Assembly (NCBI GenBank): GCA_036500765.1
Contig: DASYBM010000004.1
Span: 1,674,001 to 1,738,000 of the forward strand
Length of the DNA stretch: 64,000 bases
Reading direction: 5' to 3'
From: Candidatus Sulfotelmatobacter sp.
Lineage (GTDB): Bacteria > Acidobacteriota > Terriglobia > Terriglobales > Acidobacteriaceae
Of this stretch, positions 50,621 to 59,531 are shown piece by piece; position 1 is the first letter of the stretch; every line of letters begins with the position of its first letter. The notes beneath the pieces were generated by a model. It was not told the origin of the DNA, made no database searches, and worked only from the letters and a program-made list of their open reading frames with translations. The position numbers and the translations under genes are program-made.

Positions 50621-51046
50621 GTGAAACCCAATTTTCCCATCCTGATTCCGTTGGTAGTCCTTTGTAGCGCCGCATCATTTGGCCAAGACGAGGCAAAACC
50701 TGTTCACCCTACCTCGTTCATCGAGAGCCGGCAGGGAAATCATCCCGATGGGCCGGACATGATCGGCCACGCGTCGGTTGTGAAGGATGACACCCTGTTT
50801 TGCATGCTGGTCGAGGTTTATGACGAGACCCACACCGCTTCGACGGCCTGTGTCATCAAGTTCAAAGACGGCGGAAAACGAACCTTGACGCAGGGGCAGT
50901 TCATAAAATCTTCGGAAAATGGCGAAGCGCTGCTAACGTGCTCGGGCCATGTGCCACGGCGTTGCATGATTGAAGTGAACGACCCGATAAATCAGCCTCC
51001 GGTCAAGCAACGCCCGAAGCAAGAGCCAGGAGACCCTTCGCTGTAA
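50621..51046 (+). CDS. secreted hypothetical protein
   Basis: A 141-residue exported protein with signal peptide KPNFPILIPLVVLCSAASFG and cysteines that could form disulphides (C in LFCMLVEVY, STACVIKF, LTCSGHV, RRCMIEV). The start is GTG at 50621, with GGAGG six bases upstream. The Pro/Lys-rich tail ends QEPGDPSL. No family recognised. Convergent with the 51083 gene. Confidence 0.65.
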   Translation: MKPNFPILIPLVVLCSAASFGQDEAKPVHPTSFIESRQGNHPDGPDMIGHASVVKDDTLFCMLVEVYDETHTASTACVIKFKDGGKRTLTQGQFIKSSENGEALLTCSGHVPRRCMIEVNDPINQPPVKQRPKQEPGDPSL

Positions 51047-51082
51047 GAGAATCTCTCCCATTTAGCATCGCTGAAAAAGCTC

Positions 51083-51946
51083 CTACTTCTGTGGCGCGTT
51101 CGGATCCTTCTCGTCCGGCTTCTTCTGCTCCGGCGGCTTCTGATCCTTGGGAATTTCCTTGCCCTGATACAGAATCTTCGTATTGGCCCCGAATCGCTTG
51201 TAGTCTTCATACTTCACGATTTCGCGGATGTGCACGTCCTGTAGCTTGAAATGCAGTTCGTCGTCGGCCCGGGTATAGACCGGGAACCAGTACTGCCCGT
51301 CAATCTGCTGCCGCCAGGTAGTGAACTTGGGATAAAGATTCTCATCGTTGCCGTGATTCTTGCGAATATCCGGTACGGACTTGCCATAAGTTTTTACGAT
51401 CTGAAAATCGTGGTCGTCGACCCAAATGCGCCCTTGAAAGTAGCGCTTCTTGCCTTCAATCTTCTTGGGCGCGATGTCGAACACATAACAGTGCACCTCG
51501 TCTTCCTGCTGCTGCCCAACGTAGAGAATGTTGTATTCCGGCAGGTCAGCCTCGGTCAGCACAAACGGCAGGCGATGCCGGATGTCCTCAAAGTCGCCCT
51601 GGTCCATGGAAATTCCGCCTGCTTCCAGCGACGACTGCGGCGCGAAGACCACGTTCTCGATGCGCTTGCCCTGATCGTTAAACATCACGTCGAACACTTC
51701 GTGATACTGTCCCGTAACGGTCGAGCCGTCGAGAGTTTCAACCTTTACATCCTGGCGATACGTGTATTGATCCCGCGCCTTGGCAAACTCGGTCTCTTTG
51801 GCCGAGAACCGCTTGATGATTTCTTCCGGGGTAGCGTCCTTGGGGGGGTCGCTCAACAGCGGGCCTTCCTGTGCGCGCACAGGCAAAGCGGCCAGCGCGC
51901 AGGCCAGCAGAGATAAACACAGGAAACGAGCGGATACCGATTTCAT
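51083..51946 (-). CDS. secreted protein, LolA-like outer-membrane lipoprotein-sorting fold
   Basis: A 287-residue exported protein with signal peptide SVSARFLCLSLLACALAALPVRA. The mature part shows LolA-like beta-sheet traits: YTYRQDVKVETLDG, YFQGRIWVDDHDFQIVKTYGKS, KFTTWRQQIDGQYWFPVYTRADDEL. These suggest a periplasmic lipid- or lipoprotein-binding role, not proven. A Lys/Pro/Glu-rich tail ends the chain. Confidence 0.7.
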   Translation of the reverse strand: MKSVSARFLCLSLLACALAALPVRAQEGPLLSDPPKDATPEEIIKRFSAKETEFAKARDQYTYRQDVKVETLDGSTVTGQYHEVFDVMFNDQGKRIENVVFAPQSSLEAGGISMDQGDFEDIRHRLPFVLTEADLPEYNILYVGQQQEDEVHCYVFDIAPKKIEGKKRYFQGRIWVDDHDFQIVKTYGKSVPDIRKNHGNDENLYPKFTTWRQQIDGQYWFPVYTRADDELHFKLQDVHIREIVKYEDYKRFGANTKILYQGKEIPKDQKPPEQKKPDEKDPNAPQK

Positions 51947-52144
51947 AAGCCTAGTTTATCGGATGAGCAATAGTCGTGCCGGCGTTGTACGAAACGCCAA
52001 GAGTGTCGTATGAAACGCGAAAACGCCACACCGCGGCAACCCGACCCTCCAACCCCTCTCCGCTCAGTGAGGCTGGAGGGAAGGGCGCTGCAGTTCTGCC
52101 ACTCACTTGGATGCCAGAGACGAAAAGAGGTTGCCGGCAAGAGC

Positions 52145-52169
52145 GGGCGTCAGGCGTCAGGCGTCAGGC
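52145..52169. repeat. three-unit heptamer array, consensus AGGCGTC
   Basis: GGGCGTC followed by two AGGCGTC units and a broken fourth. Confidence 0.7.
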
Positions 52170-52272
52170 GAACGAAGCGTGTTGCAGTCTGCCCGGGACG
52201 AAGAGGGCTGTAACCAAGGTCCTGAAGTCCGAGGTTGGAGCTCTGATGCCCGACGCCCGCCCCTGTGCAATC

Positions 52273-52293
52273 AATGATTGCAGTGCTATCATT
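52273..52293. promoter_or_regulatory. operator candidate of fitAB
   Basis: AATGAT and ATCATT are perfect inverted 6-mers separated by nine bases, six bases upstream of the antitoxin ATG. Fits binding by a ribbon-helix-helix dimer. Confidence 0.5.
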
Positions 52294-52299
52294 TCTCCT

Positions 52300-52542
52300 A
52301 TGGCTAGCATCACCATCCGCCGCCTCCCGGAGAATACCAAGCGTCGCCTGCGTTTACGCGCGGCACGCAACGGCCACTCTATGGAGCAGGAAGCTCGTGA
52401 ATTGCTGGAAGCGGCTCTGGCTCGTCCCGAGCCAAAGTCCGAAGATCTCGGCCAAAAAATCCACCGGCGTTTTGCCGCCTTAGGAGGCGTTGACCTGAAG
52501 ATTCCTCCTCGTGGCCCGATCCGCGATCCTGGCATTCGTTGA
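52300..52542 (+). CDS. FitA-type ribbon-helix-helix antitoxin
   Basis: An 80-residue antitoxin. The RHH fold is seen in SITIRRLPENTKRRLRLRAARNGHSMEQEARELLEAAL, and a C-terminal tail follows (LGQKIHRRFAALGGVDLKIPPR) that should thread into the PIN toxin. The toxin gene starts 12 bases downstream. The ATG at 52300 lacks a strong ribosome binding site but gives the exact family N-terminus; the open frame upstream is not family-like. Confidence 0.9.
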   Translation: MASITIRRLPENTKRRLRLRAARNGHSMEQEARELLEAALARPEPKSEDLGQKIHRRFAALGGVDLKIPPRGPIRDPGIR

Positions 52543-52554
52543 GAACTTGCCGCA

Positions 52555-52971
52555 ATGCTAATCGTCGATACCAATGTGATCTCGGAGATAATGCAGTTAG
52601 TTCCTTCGCCTCGCGTGTTAGGGTGGTGGTCGCAGCACCGGTCCACGGAACTCTACACCAGCGCTATAACCATGGCGGAAATTCTATACGGCATCGAGCT
52701 TCTTCCCAAAGGGAAGCGTCACGACAGGCTCTCGACGGAAGCCGAAGTCGTCTTCGCTCAGGATTTTTTCGGTCGCATTCTTCCCTTCGACGAAGAAGCA
52801 GCCCGGGGATTTTCGGAAATCGCAGCGGCCCGCCGCGGACGTGGCCACCCGATCGCCGAACTTGACGCGCAGATCGCCGCTATTGCCCGTTCCCGCAAGG
52901 CTACGCTGGCCACTCGCAACACTTCTGACTTCCAAGATTGCGGTGTGCCCCTGGTGAATCCCTGGCTTTAA
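52555..52971 (+). CDS. FitB-type PIN-domain toxin
   Basis: A 138-residue PIN nuclease. Active-site carboxylates are in LIVDTNVISEIM (D5), YTSAITMAEILYGIELLP, and ELDAQIAAIARSRKATLATRNTSDF. The motifs and C-terminal NPWL are typical of FitB/VapC toxins. Together with the upstream RHH protein it forms the fifth toxin-antitoxin-type locus of this window. Confidence 0.92.
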   Translation: MLIVDTNVISEIMQLVPSPRVLGWWSQHRSTELYTSAITMAEILYGIELLPKGKRHDRLSTEAEVVFAQDFFGRILPFDEEAARGFSEIAAARRGRGHPIAELDAQIAAIARSRKATLATRNTSDFQDCGVPLVNPWL

Positions 52972-53039
52972 CGCATAGCGCCGGCGTCCCCTCCTCTGGA
53001 AAAAAAGGAGCGCTAAGAGGGGACGCACAAAAAGTCCCT

Positions 53040-53140
53040 TGTCATCCTGAGGCGACGTTCTTGTCGCCGAAGGATCTATGCAACTCGCCGCGGATTGCAT
53101 AGGTCCTTCGGCCTGCAAAAACGCAAGCCTCAGGATGACA
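53040..53140. repeat. dispersed palindromic repeat, copy left of GIY-YIG gene
   Basis: Starts TGTCATCCTGAGGCGACGTT and ends AAGCCTCAGGATGACA, with inner arms GGATCTATGCAA / TTGCATAGGTCC. Near-identical to 53588-53734. Overlaps the last codons of the GIY-YIG gene. Confidence 0.85.
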
Positions 53141-53501
53141 ATTTTGTGGCTTTTGTAGGGACGCTCGTGCCATTTGCAGTCGTGGCATCCGGCTGAAACG
53201 CGTGCCGCTCATACCACTCCAGACTCAAGTCTCTCCACGCCGGGTTGACCGAGACAATCAATGCGATCTTCTTGCTGCGCAGCCAGCCCTTGATCCGCTT
53301 TTCGCGCTCGATCGCATCGTGTACATCTTGGAAGCGCTCAAAATAAACCAGACGGTCGAGTTTGTATTTCGCAGCGAATCTGGAACCGGTACCGTCCTTG
53401 TGCTCACGCACTCTGCGAATGAGGCTGTTTGTCACTCCGGTGTAGAGCGTCTTCGAGCGGTTCGTCATGATGTAGACGAAATATGTTTTGGGAGGGTGCA
53501 T
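53130..53501 (-). CDS. GIY-YIG superfamily nuclease-like protein
   Basis: A 123-residue UPF0213/YhbQ-type GIY-YIG protein: YFVYIMTNRSKTLYTGVTNSLIRRVREHKDG holds the YIM/YTG signature, R24 and the following catalytic region; later RFAAKYKLDRLVYFERFQDVHDAIEREKRIKGW includes the conserved Glu. It may nick branched or damaged DNA. The ATG at 53501 gives the normal N-terminus. Both flanks are occupied by near-identical palindromic repeats. Confidence 0.88.
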   Translation of the reverse strand: MHPPKTYFVYIMTNRSKTLYTGVTNSLIRRVREHKDGTGSRFAAKYKLDRLVYFERFQDVHDAIEREKRIKGWLRSKKIALIVSVNPAWRDLSLEWYERHAFQPDATTANGTSVPTKATKLSS

Positions 53502-53587
53502 GCGGATGTGTTCCGCAGCATGGCAGACCTGTGCAGGTCTGTCAGTGACGTGCAAACACCAAGCTGTGGAAAAGCCCATAAAAGCCC

Positions 53588-53734
53588 TGTCATCCTGAGG
53601 CGACGTTCTCTGTCGCCGAAGGGCCTGCCCTGAGCGAAGTAGAAGGGACCTATGCAACTTGCCGGCGGCGAATTTGCGGTCGACAAGTTGCATAGGTCCT
53701 TCGGCCTGCAAAAAACGCAGGCCTCAGGATGACA
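53588..53734. repeat. dispersed palindromic repeat, copy right of GIY-YIG gene
   Basis: Starts TGTCATCCTGAGGCGACGTT and ends AGGCCTCAGGATGACA. Longer than the left copy because of an extra CCTGCCCTGAGCGAAGTAGA segment. Same orientation as 53040-53140. Confidence 0.85.
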
Positions 53735-53816
53735 AAGCAGGGTGGATGGCGAGCTAGCGGCTAGAAGCCGTGCGCCTCTCCCTGCTAAACTCATCCGTTT
53801 GTTGCGGAGGTCGCTC

Positions 53817-56195
53817 ATGCGCCGCTTTTTACTCTCTCTTCTTCTCTTCGCATTCACGCTGCCCGCATTCGCCCAGACCAAGCATCCCTTCACCTTCGAA
53901 GACATGATGAAGCTCAAGCGCGTGGGCGATCCGCAAGTCTCGCCCGACGGCAAGTGGGTCATCTTCAGCGTGACCGACGTCAACCTCGAAGCCAACACCA
54001 AAATGCCGCACATCTGGATCGTCCCGCTGAACGACGGAAAAGCAGGTTCCTCCACTGCGCAGGATGCTTCGCATCCAGCTACGGTCGGAATGACAAAGGA
54101 AAAAAGTGTGGATCAAGACAAAAGTGGGGATCAAGACAAAAGTGGGGTGCCCCACGCCAGCCCTGAGCAAGGTCGAAGGGTCTCGCCGAATTTGCGAGAC
54201 GTGGGAGCCACGGAACGCGAGCTAATCCCGAATCAAGACGGCGACCGCCCGCGCTGGGCCCCCGATGGCAAGCGCTTCGCCTTTCTCTCGACGAAACAAA
54301 ACGGTTCGCAAGTCTGGATTGCCGATTTCGACGATACTTCCGGCAAAGTGGACCGTGTTTTTCCCCTGACCATGATCGCGACCGAAGCGAGTGGTGAATT
54401 GTGGTCTCCCGACGGCAAGAACATTCTCTTCACCTCCGATGTATATCCCGAGTGCGATGGCGAGGTCGGTGGTCAGATAGACGAAGCGTGCAATGCCAGG
54501 AAGCTCGCCGAGGCGCGCAAATCCAAAGTCAAGGCGCAGATTTTCGACCATCTCCTCTATCGCCACTGGAACGCATACAGGGAAGGCAAGCGGACGCATA
54601 TCTACGTAGCCACGCTTCCGACCCCGACGGCGATTTCGCCCGAAGGCGTCATCGATAACCATCCGCCCCGCGACTTAACTCCGGGTGACTACGATTCACC
54701 CGTGTTCTCGCTGGGCGGGCAGGACAACTATGCTTTCTCGCCCGACGGAAAGGAAATTTGCTACGCCTCGAACCACGACAAGAATCCAGCCGCTTCCACC
54801 AACAACGATCTGTGGATCGTCCCGGTCACGGGAGGGCCCGCCAAGAACATCACCGCCGACAATCCCGCCAGCGACTCGACTCCGCTCTATTCGCCCGATG
54901 GCCGCTACATCGCCTACCGAGCCCAGCAGCGTCCCGGATACGAAAGCGACCGCTTCCGCCTGATGCTCTACGACCGCAAGACGGGCGAGAAGAAGAATCT
55001 GACGGAAGGGTTTGACGCATGGGTTGGGACATTCGCGTGGGCAACTGATTCCAGGCGGATATTCCTTAGCTTCCAGAATGACGAGTACTCGTCAATAACA
55101 TTTGTGGACATCGATCGGCCTCTTGCGCCGGCCAGAGGATGGTGGGACGTGCTACGGGGCGAAGCGGCGACTACCATGTATCCGCCGCTCCCTACCGCTA
55201 CATTTGATGACGATCTGAATGTCTCGCCTGCCGGCAAAACCCTGGCATTTACACGAATGTCACTTCAGCATCCGACCGAAATTTACGCTGAACCTCTTAG
55301 CGAGATAAGCACCGAAAAAGATAACTCTCCAGGCAAACCGCTCACTCATTTCAATGATGCACTTCTGTCTCAAGTTTCGATGCCCCCACTCGAATCCTTC
55401 TGGTTCACTGGGGCGCATAACGAAAGCGTCCAAGGCTTCCTGGTCAAGCCACCGAACTTTGATGAGCACAAGAAATATCCCGTGAAGTTCCTCATTCACG
55501 GCGGGCCGCAAGGCGCCTGGGGAGATGACTGGAGCTATCGCTGGAATCCCGAACTGTTCGCGGCGCCAACTTCATCCACGCCCAGCGGATACGTCGTCAT
55601 CATGATCAACTTCCACGGCTCGACCGGCTACGGACAGAAGTTCATCGACGCCATCAACGGCGACTGGGGCGGCGCTCCGTATGAAGACCTGATGAAGGGC
55701 CTCGACTACGCCGAGGCGCATTACGGTTTTATTGATAAAGACCGAGAGTGCGCGCTGGGCGCCAGCTACGGCGGATATATGATCAACTGGATCCTCGGCC
55801 ACACCGATCGTTTCAAATGCCTGGTGTCGCACGACGGCATGTTCAACGCCGAGTCGGCCTGGGGATCGACCGAAGAACTCTGGTTCAACGACTGGGAGTT
55901 CAAAGGCACGCCCTACGACAACCGCGCCAGCTACGAAAAGTGGTCGCCGCACCAGTACGCGAAAAATTTCAAGACGCCAACCCTGGTCATCCACGGCCAG
56001 CGCGACTACCGCCTCGACGTGAGCGAGGGCTTCCAGCTTTTCACCACTCTGCAAATGGAAGGCGTCCCATCGAAGATGCTCTACTTCCCCGACGAGGGGC
56101 ATTGGGTGCTCAAGCCACAGAACTCGCGGCTCTGGTATGAGACGGTAAACGCCTGGGTGGATCAGTGGACAAAAGATCAGGGAACAAAGAAATAG
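53817..56195 (+). CDS. S9 family serine peptidase (prolyl-oligopeptidase/DPP-IV-like)
   Basis: A 792-residue exported peptidase with signal peptide RRFLLSLLLFAFTLPAFA. A seven-bladed beta-propeller with repeated SPDGK motifs precedes a C-terminal alpha/beta hydrolase domain. The catalytic triad is S650 (GASYGGYM), D730 (GQRDYRLD) and H762 (DEGHWV). It should trim short peptides in the periplasm, fitting the peptide-uptake genes. Residues about 76-133 are low complexity (SVDQDKSGDQDKSG) and derive from repeat DNA inserted in frame. The start at 53817 has GGAGG six bases upstream. Confidence 0.93.
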   Translation: MRRFLLSLLLFAFTLPAFAQTKHPFTFEDMMKLKRVGDPQVSPDGKWVIFSVTDVNLEANTKMPHIWIVPLNDGKAGSSTAQDASHPATVGMTKEKSVDQDKSGDQDKSGVPHASPEQGRRVSPNLRDVGATERELIPNQDGDRPRWAPDGKRFAFLSTKQNGSQVWIADFDDTSGKVDRVFPLTMIATEASGELWSPDGKNILFTSDVYPECDGEVGGQIDEACNARKLAEARKSKVKAQIFDHLLYRHWNAYREGKRTHIYVATLPTPTAISPEGVIDNHPPRDLTPGDYDSPVFSLGGQDNYAFSPDGKEICYASNHDKNPAASTNNDLWIVPVTGGPAKNITADNPASDSTPLYSPDGRYIAYRAQQRPGYESDRFRLMLYDRKTGEKKNLTEGFDAWVGTFAWATDSRRIFLSFQNDEYSSITFVDIDRPLAPARGWWDVLRGEAATTMYPPLPTATFDDDLNVSPAGKTLAFTRMSLQHPTEIYAEPLSEISTEKDNSPGKPLTHFNDALLSQVSMPPLESFWFTGAHNESVQGFLVKPPNFDEHKKYPVKFLIHGGPQGAWGDDWSYRWNPELFAAPTSSTPSGYVVIMINFHGSTGYGQKFIDAINGDWGGAPYEDLMKGLDYAEAHYGFIDKDRECALGASYGGYMINWILGHTDRFKCLVSHDGMFNAESAWGSTEELWFNDWEFKGTPYDNRASYEKWSPHQYAKNFKTPTLVIHGQRDYRLDVSEGFQLFTTLQMEGVPSKMLYFPDEGHWVLKPQNSRLWYETVNAWVDQWTKDQGTKK
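54041..54206. repeat. repeat DNA inserted in frame in the S9 peptidase gene
   Basis: Contains two 18-nt direct repeats (54108-54147) and a hairpin (54150-54206: CCCACG ... TCTCGC-GCGAGA ... CGTGGG) resembling the dispersed palindromic elements. Encodes a charged insert between propeller blades without breaking the frame. Confidence 0.65.
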
Positions 56196-56236
56196 TTCGT
56201 GTGGAAGTAGTGGAAGTAGTTGTGTGGAGCGGACAC

Positions 56237-56262
56237 TCTCTTCGACAAGCTCAGGGCAGGCT
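56237..56262. repeat. half element of palindromic repeat family
   Basis: CTTCGACAAGCTCAGGGCAGG, related to the sequence at 17568-17602 in opposite orientation. Confidence 0.5.
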
Positions 56263-56393
56263 TTGTCCGCTGTTTTGATTTTGCTCTTGGTTTTGATTTG
56301 AGTTTGTATTCTCTGCTCGAAGCTCACCCGAAACCACTGCAAGAACAAAGTTAAAGTCAAAGGCTAGAGCAAAAATCAGACTCAAAATCAACG

Positions 56394-59300
56394 TCAAAAG
56401 CGGCGGACAGGAGTGTCCGCCCCACACGGGCATGGGGCTCGACCGACGATGGGCGGAGTGGGGCCGGGCTTGTCCGGCATGGTCGGAGACGGGAACAAGT
56501 CCAAGGGAAAGTCGAGCACGGTGCTGATCCCCGCCGTGGCGGTGACGTCCACTTCGAGCGGGCCGCTAAAGCCTGCGGCCGAGGGCGCTGTGCTCGCCAA
56601 TCCGTTCAGATCGGTCGTAACGCTGCTCTGGCTCACGTTCAAGATCACGGGCGTTACCGGATCGCTTCCGTTTTCGCCGGCAGAAGCTCCGATAGGCCGC
56701 AGCACAGTGGTCAGAAACGCCACGTTGGCCGCGATCACCGGATTCGGCGGCGAGGAAGAATCCGTTACCTTAACCTGCACCGGCTGAAACGCCCCTCCGG
56801 TTGAGACCTGGCCCGCTCCCGACACCGTCTGCAAATTCTGTTGGGCGAGCGGTACCGCAGTTACATAAATGGGTCGGCACGGGTTGTTGGCCAGAACCGC
56901 GCAGGCATTTACCTGTAGCGACGATTCGATTTCTGTAACCGTCAGCGTGACGGTCGCGTAACCGGTGGAACTGGTTTGCGCGCTGGCGGCGCTCAGCGTT
57001 CCGGAGCCATTGATCAGGCTAAAGTTAACTCTTGCATTGTTCTGCGCGACGCCGTTGCTCAACACGCGCGCGGTCAGAGGAATACTAACGGTGGCGCCCT
57101 CAGCGATCCAAAGATAACCCGCCGAAACTCCAATGTCGGCGCTCGATTCCGTCGCCTCAACAGTTGCGGTTACCGATTTCGCCGGACTATACGCTCCCGG
57201 CGCGAGGGTTGCGGTGGCCGTGGCCACGCCCAAGGCCGCAGGCGTAACCCACGTGACTGCATATCCACTTGCATCGCTGGTCACCGTACAAGACGCAGTT
57301 CCGGAGCACGTCGAAAGCTGTAGCTGGTCGGTACTGCTCCAAACGATCGTGGCCCCACTGACCGGCGTCACGCCATCGGAAGCCAGCACGCGCACCTGTA
57401 CGGCGTTCGTAGCCTGCGTGCCGACCGGCGTCGGCGGATTCAGGCCGCTCAATAGCACAATGTTGTCGGTGGCCGCCGCGCCATAAGTCAGCACGCCGGT
57501 CATCGCGGAAGAGCCGCCGCTGACCGGATCGCTGATAGTAATGTTTTCTACTCCATCTCCCCGCGGAGGCGCAGCCAGAATCATTTGACCGGCGTTTACC
57601 ACGAACGGAACCGCCACCGTGCTGCCGATTGTGGTAGTCAATCCCGCATTGAAGCCCGTGCCTTGCACGGTAATCGCGCCCCCACTCACCCCCACGCGCG
57701 CCGGAACCACGGAATCGCCGTACAGCACATATCCGTGATAGCGATAATCCGGCCGGCCGTCGCCGCGAACATCCGATATTGCGATCAGGAAGTTCGTAGA
57801 GGTATTGATTTGCGCGTCCAGTCGCGTGAGCCCATTGTTGAGCTGATTGAAGGGCGACGGAGTAAAGGCGGGAGGCGCCGTGCCTTGCGAATCCGAAGCC
57901 GCCCACATGCCAATTACCGGCTGCGCTTTGAGCAGCGTGGGATTGCCATATTCATCGAGAGAAGTTACAGCCACTGACAATGTGCGATTGGCTTGCGCGG
58001 GCAACAGGAAGTACGACAGATCTCCATAGCCGCTGAATGTCGATTGCCAATCTGCCCCCAGGGGCAACGCCGCCGGAGCGGTCCATGTGGACGCGGCGTG
58101 CGGCCGAGGCTGCGCGCTGCCGCCCATCACAATATCCTGCTCAACGTCATTGCCCGTTGTTACCGTTACCGTGGTAGGCACGACCAGCGAGGCAGGCGAC
58201 GGCGCGACCGGACCGGGCGTGTACGGGCCAACATCGGTCGACCAGGTTGGGTCGAGAGCTTCCACGCTCAACTGGTATTGCGCGCTCCTGCCGTTCGGCG
58301 TTTGCAGTCCAGCCAGGTCGAAAAAACCTTCCACGTCTGCGCTATTCGATCCCCATTCCGCCAGGGGGTCTCCAAGCGCGTCATAGAAGCCGGTAATAGG
58401 ATTGCCTGCGTTGCCAGCGAACAAAAAGCCGGAGACCGCGGACGCGGCATACCGGCCCGAGGGCAGGTTGGTAGTCGGATCGATCCAGCGCGCCACGACA
58501 TTGACTCCCTGCATTGCCTGTGTGGGATTTCCCTGCGGGTCGGCGAACCATACCGACCCATGAATGCGCGCCGTGACTGCGGAAAATATCTGGCTGCCAC
58601 TGAAGTTTTGCTGGTTCTCGGCCGTGACCGGATACAGCCGCGACACCGATGCAACGTCATCCATGGCGAGCTGATAAGGATTGGCGTAGCAGATCGTAAT
58701 GGGCACGCAATTTAGAGGATCGGCGAAGTGCATGACGGGGAATCCCAGATAGTCGTCGGGCGTAGGAAATGGGTCTAAACTCTGCACGTTGGTGTTTAGT
58801 TGCGACCAGCCCAGCCCGAGCACTCCCCCGATCACGCGGACCAGGCGGTACTCCACATCAATGAGCTGCGACGATTGTTGCGCGCACTGGCCGTTGATCA
58901 CGATCAGCGCATGCTGAAAATTCGCCGATGTTCCATAGTTGTCGTCGCCGCCATAGACCGCATTGGAGAAACACTGGCTGGCATCGCCCGCCCCCGCGCC
59001 GACCAAGGCATCGGTCACCGATCCGTCGAGGTCATACACAATTCCCACGGGCGTGGCGGTCGCAGTCGGCTGAATGTCGGCGGGCATGGAGATGGTGCCG
59101 TCGGAATTCAGCGTAACGTTGGTACCGTTTACGTCTTCGGCGAGTTGGCCTCCGCTTGTGATAGCAAGCGCCGCCGTGGGAACGGCGGTCCACTGGCTGA
59201 AGGCGTCGGCGACGAAGCTGTTGGCGGACGCGTTGGGCAGGACCGGGCTGAGATCTCCTTGATCTGTGTAATACGTTACGACTCCCTGTGACCACACCAG

Positions 59301-59531
59301 CGGCTGCCCGGTCATGGAGGCGTTAAAGTATGCCGTCCCGGCGATGTATTTCGGGCCTCCGGCCCGGGATAGCAGGGCGAACAGCAACACGATTGCCAAT
59401 GCCAAGGCCAGGCGCACGATGAACGCCCGCGCCGCCGATGTTTCCACCATTCGCGGCGTACGATTTTTGAGGATCGTCGTGTCGGCCGTCGTCTCAGCGG
59501 ATGCTTTGGATTGCGATGCCTCGGATCGCAC
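56394..59531 (-). CDS. large secreted Ig-like/TIG protein with degenerate matrixin-type domain
   Basis: A 1045-residue exported protein with an N-terminal hydrophobic segment (FIVRLALALAIVLLFALLS). An N-terminal domain resembles a matrixin metalloprotease (GTAYFNASMTGQPLVWSQGVVTYYTDQG, VADAFSQWTAV), but the place of HExxHxxGxxH reads LVRVIGGVLGLGWSQ, so zinc ligands are lost. A carboxypeptidase-regulatory-like stretch, an IPT/TIG-like domain (GAITVQGTGFNAGLTTTIG) and several Ig-like (Big-type) domains follow. The start is GTG at 59531, immediately after the stop of the upstream gene and behind GAGGAG. Likely cell-surface; binding partner unknown. Confidence 0.82.
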   Translation of the reverse strand: MRSEASQSKASAETTADTTILKNRTPRMVETSAARAFIVRLALALAIVLLFALLSRAGGPKYIAGTAYFNASMTGQPLVWSQGVVTYYTDQGDLSPVLPNASANSFVADAFSQWTAVPTAALAITSGGQLAEDVNGTNVTLNSDGTISMPADIQPTATATPVGIVYDLDGSVTDALVGAGAGDASQCFSNAVYGGDDNYGTSANFQHALIVINGQCAQQSSQLIDVEYRLVRVIGGVLGLGWSQLNTNVQSLDPFPTPDDYLGFPVMHFADPLNCVPITICYANPYQLAMDDVASVSRLYPVTAENQQNFSGSQIFSAVTARIHGSVWFADPQGNPTQAMQGVNVVARWIDPTTNLPSGRYAASAVSGFLFAGNAGNPITGFYDALGDPLAEWGSNSADVEGFFDLAGLQTPNGRSAQYQLSVEALDPTWSTDVGPYTPGPVAPSPASLVVPTTVTVTTGNDVEQDIVMGGSAQPRPHAASTWTAPAALPLGADWQSTFSGYGDLSYFLLPAQANRTLSVAVTSLDEYGNPTLLKAQPVIGMWAASDSQGTAPPAFTPSPFNQLNNGLTRLDAQINTSTNFLIAISDVRGDGRPDYRYHGYVLYGDSVVPARVGVSGGAITVQGTGFNAGLTTTIGSTVAVPFVVNAGQMILAAPPRGDGVENITISDPVSGGSSAMTGVLTYGAAATDNIVLLSGLNPPTPVGTQATNAVQVRVLASDGVTPVSGATIVWSSTDQLQLSTCSGTASCTVTSDASGYAVTWVTPAALGVATATATLAPGAYSPAKSVTATVEATESSADIGVSAGYLWIAEGATVSIPLTARVLSNGVAQNNARVNFSLINGSGTLSAASAQTSSTGYATVTLTVTEIESSLQVNACAVLANNPCRPIYVTAVPLAQQNLQTVSGAGQVSTGGAFQPVQVKVTDSSSPPNPVIAANVAFLTTVLRPIGASAGENGSDPVTPVILNVSQSSVTTDLNGLASTAPSAAGFSGPLEVDVTATAGISTVLDFPLDLFPSPTMPDKPGPTPPIVGRAPCPCGADTPVRRF

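Larger units (their letters stand above)
51947..52299. other. 353-bp intergenic region with GCGTCAG repeats and fitAB control region
   Basis: Contains three to four heptamer units of GCGTCAG (52145-52169) and, near its end, the operator candidate 52273-52293. Nothing else recognised. Confidence 0.5.
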
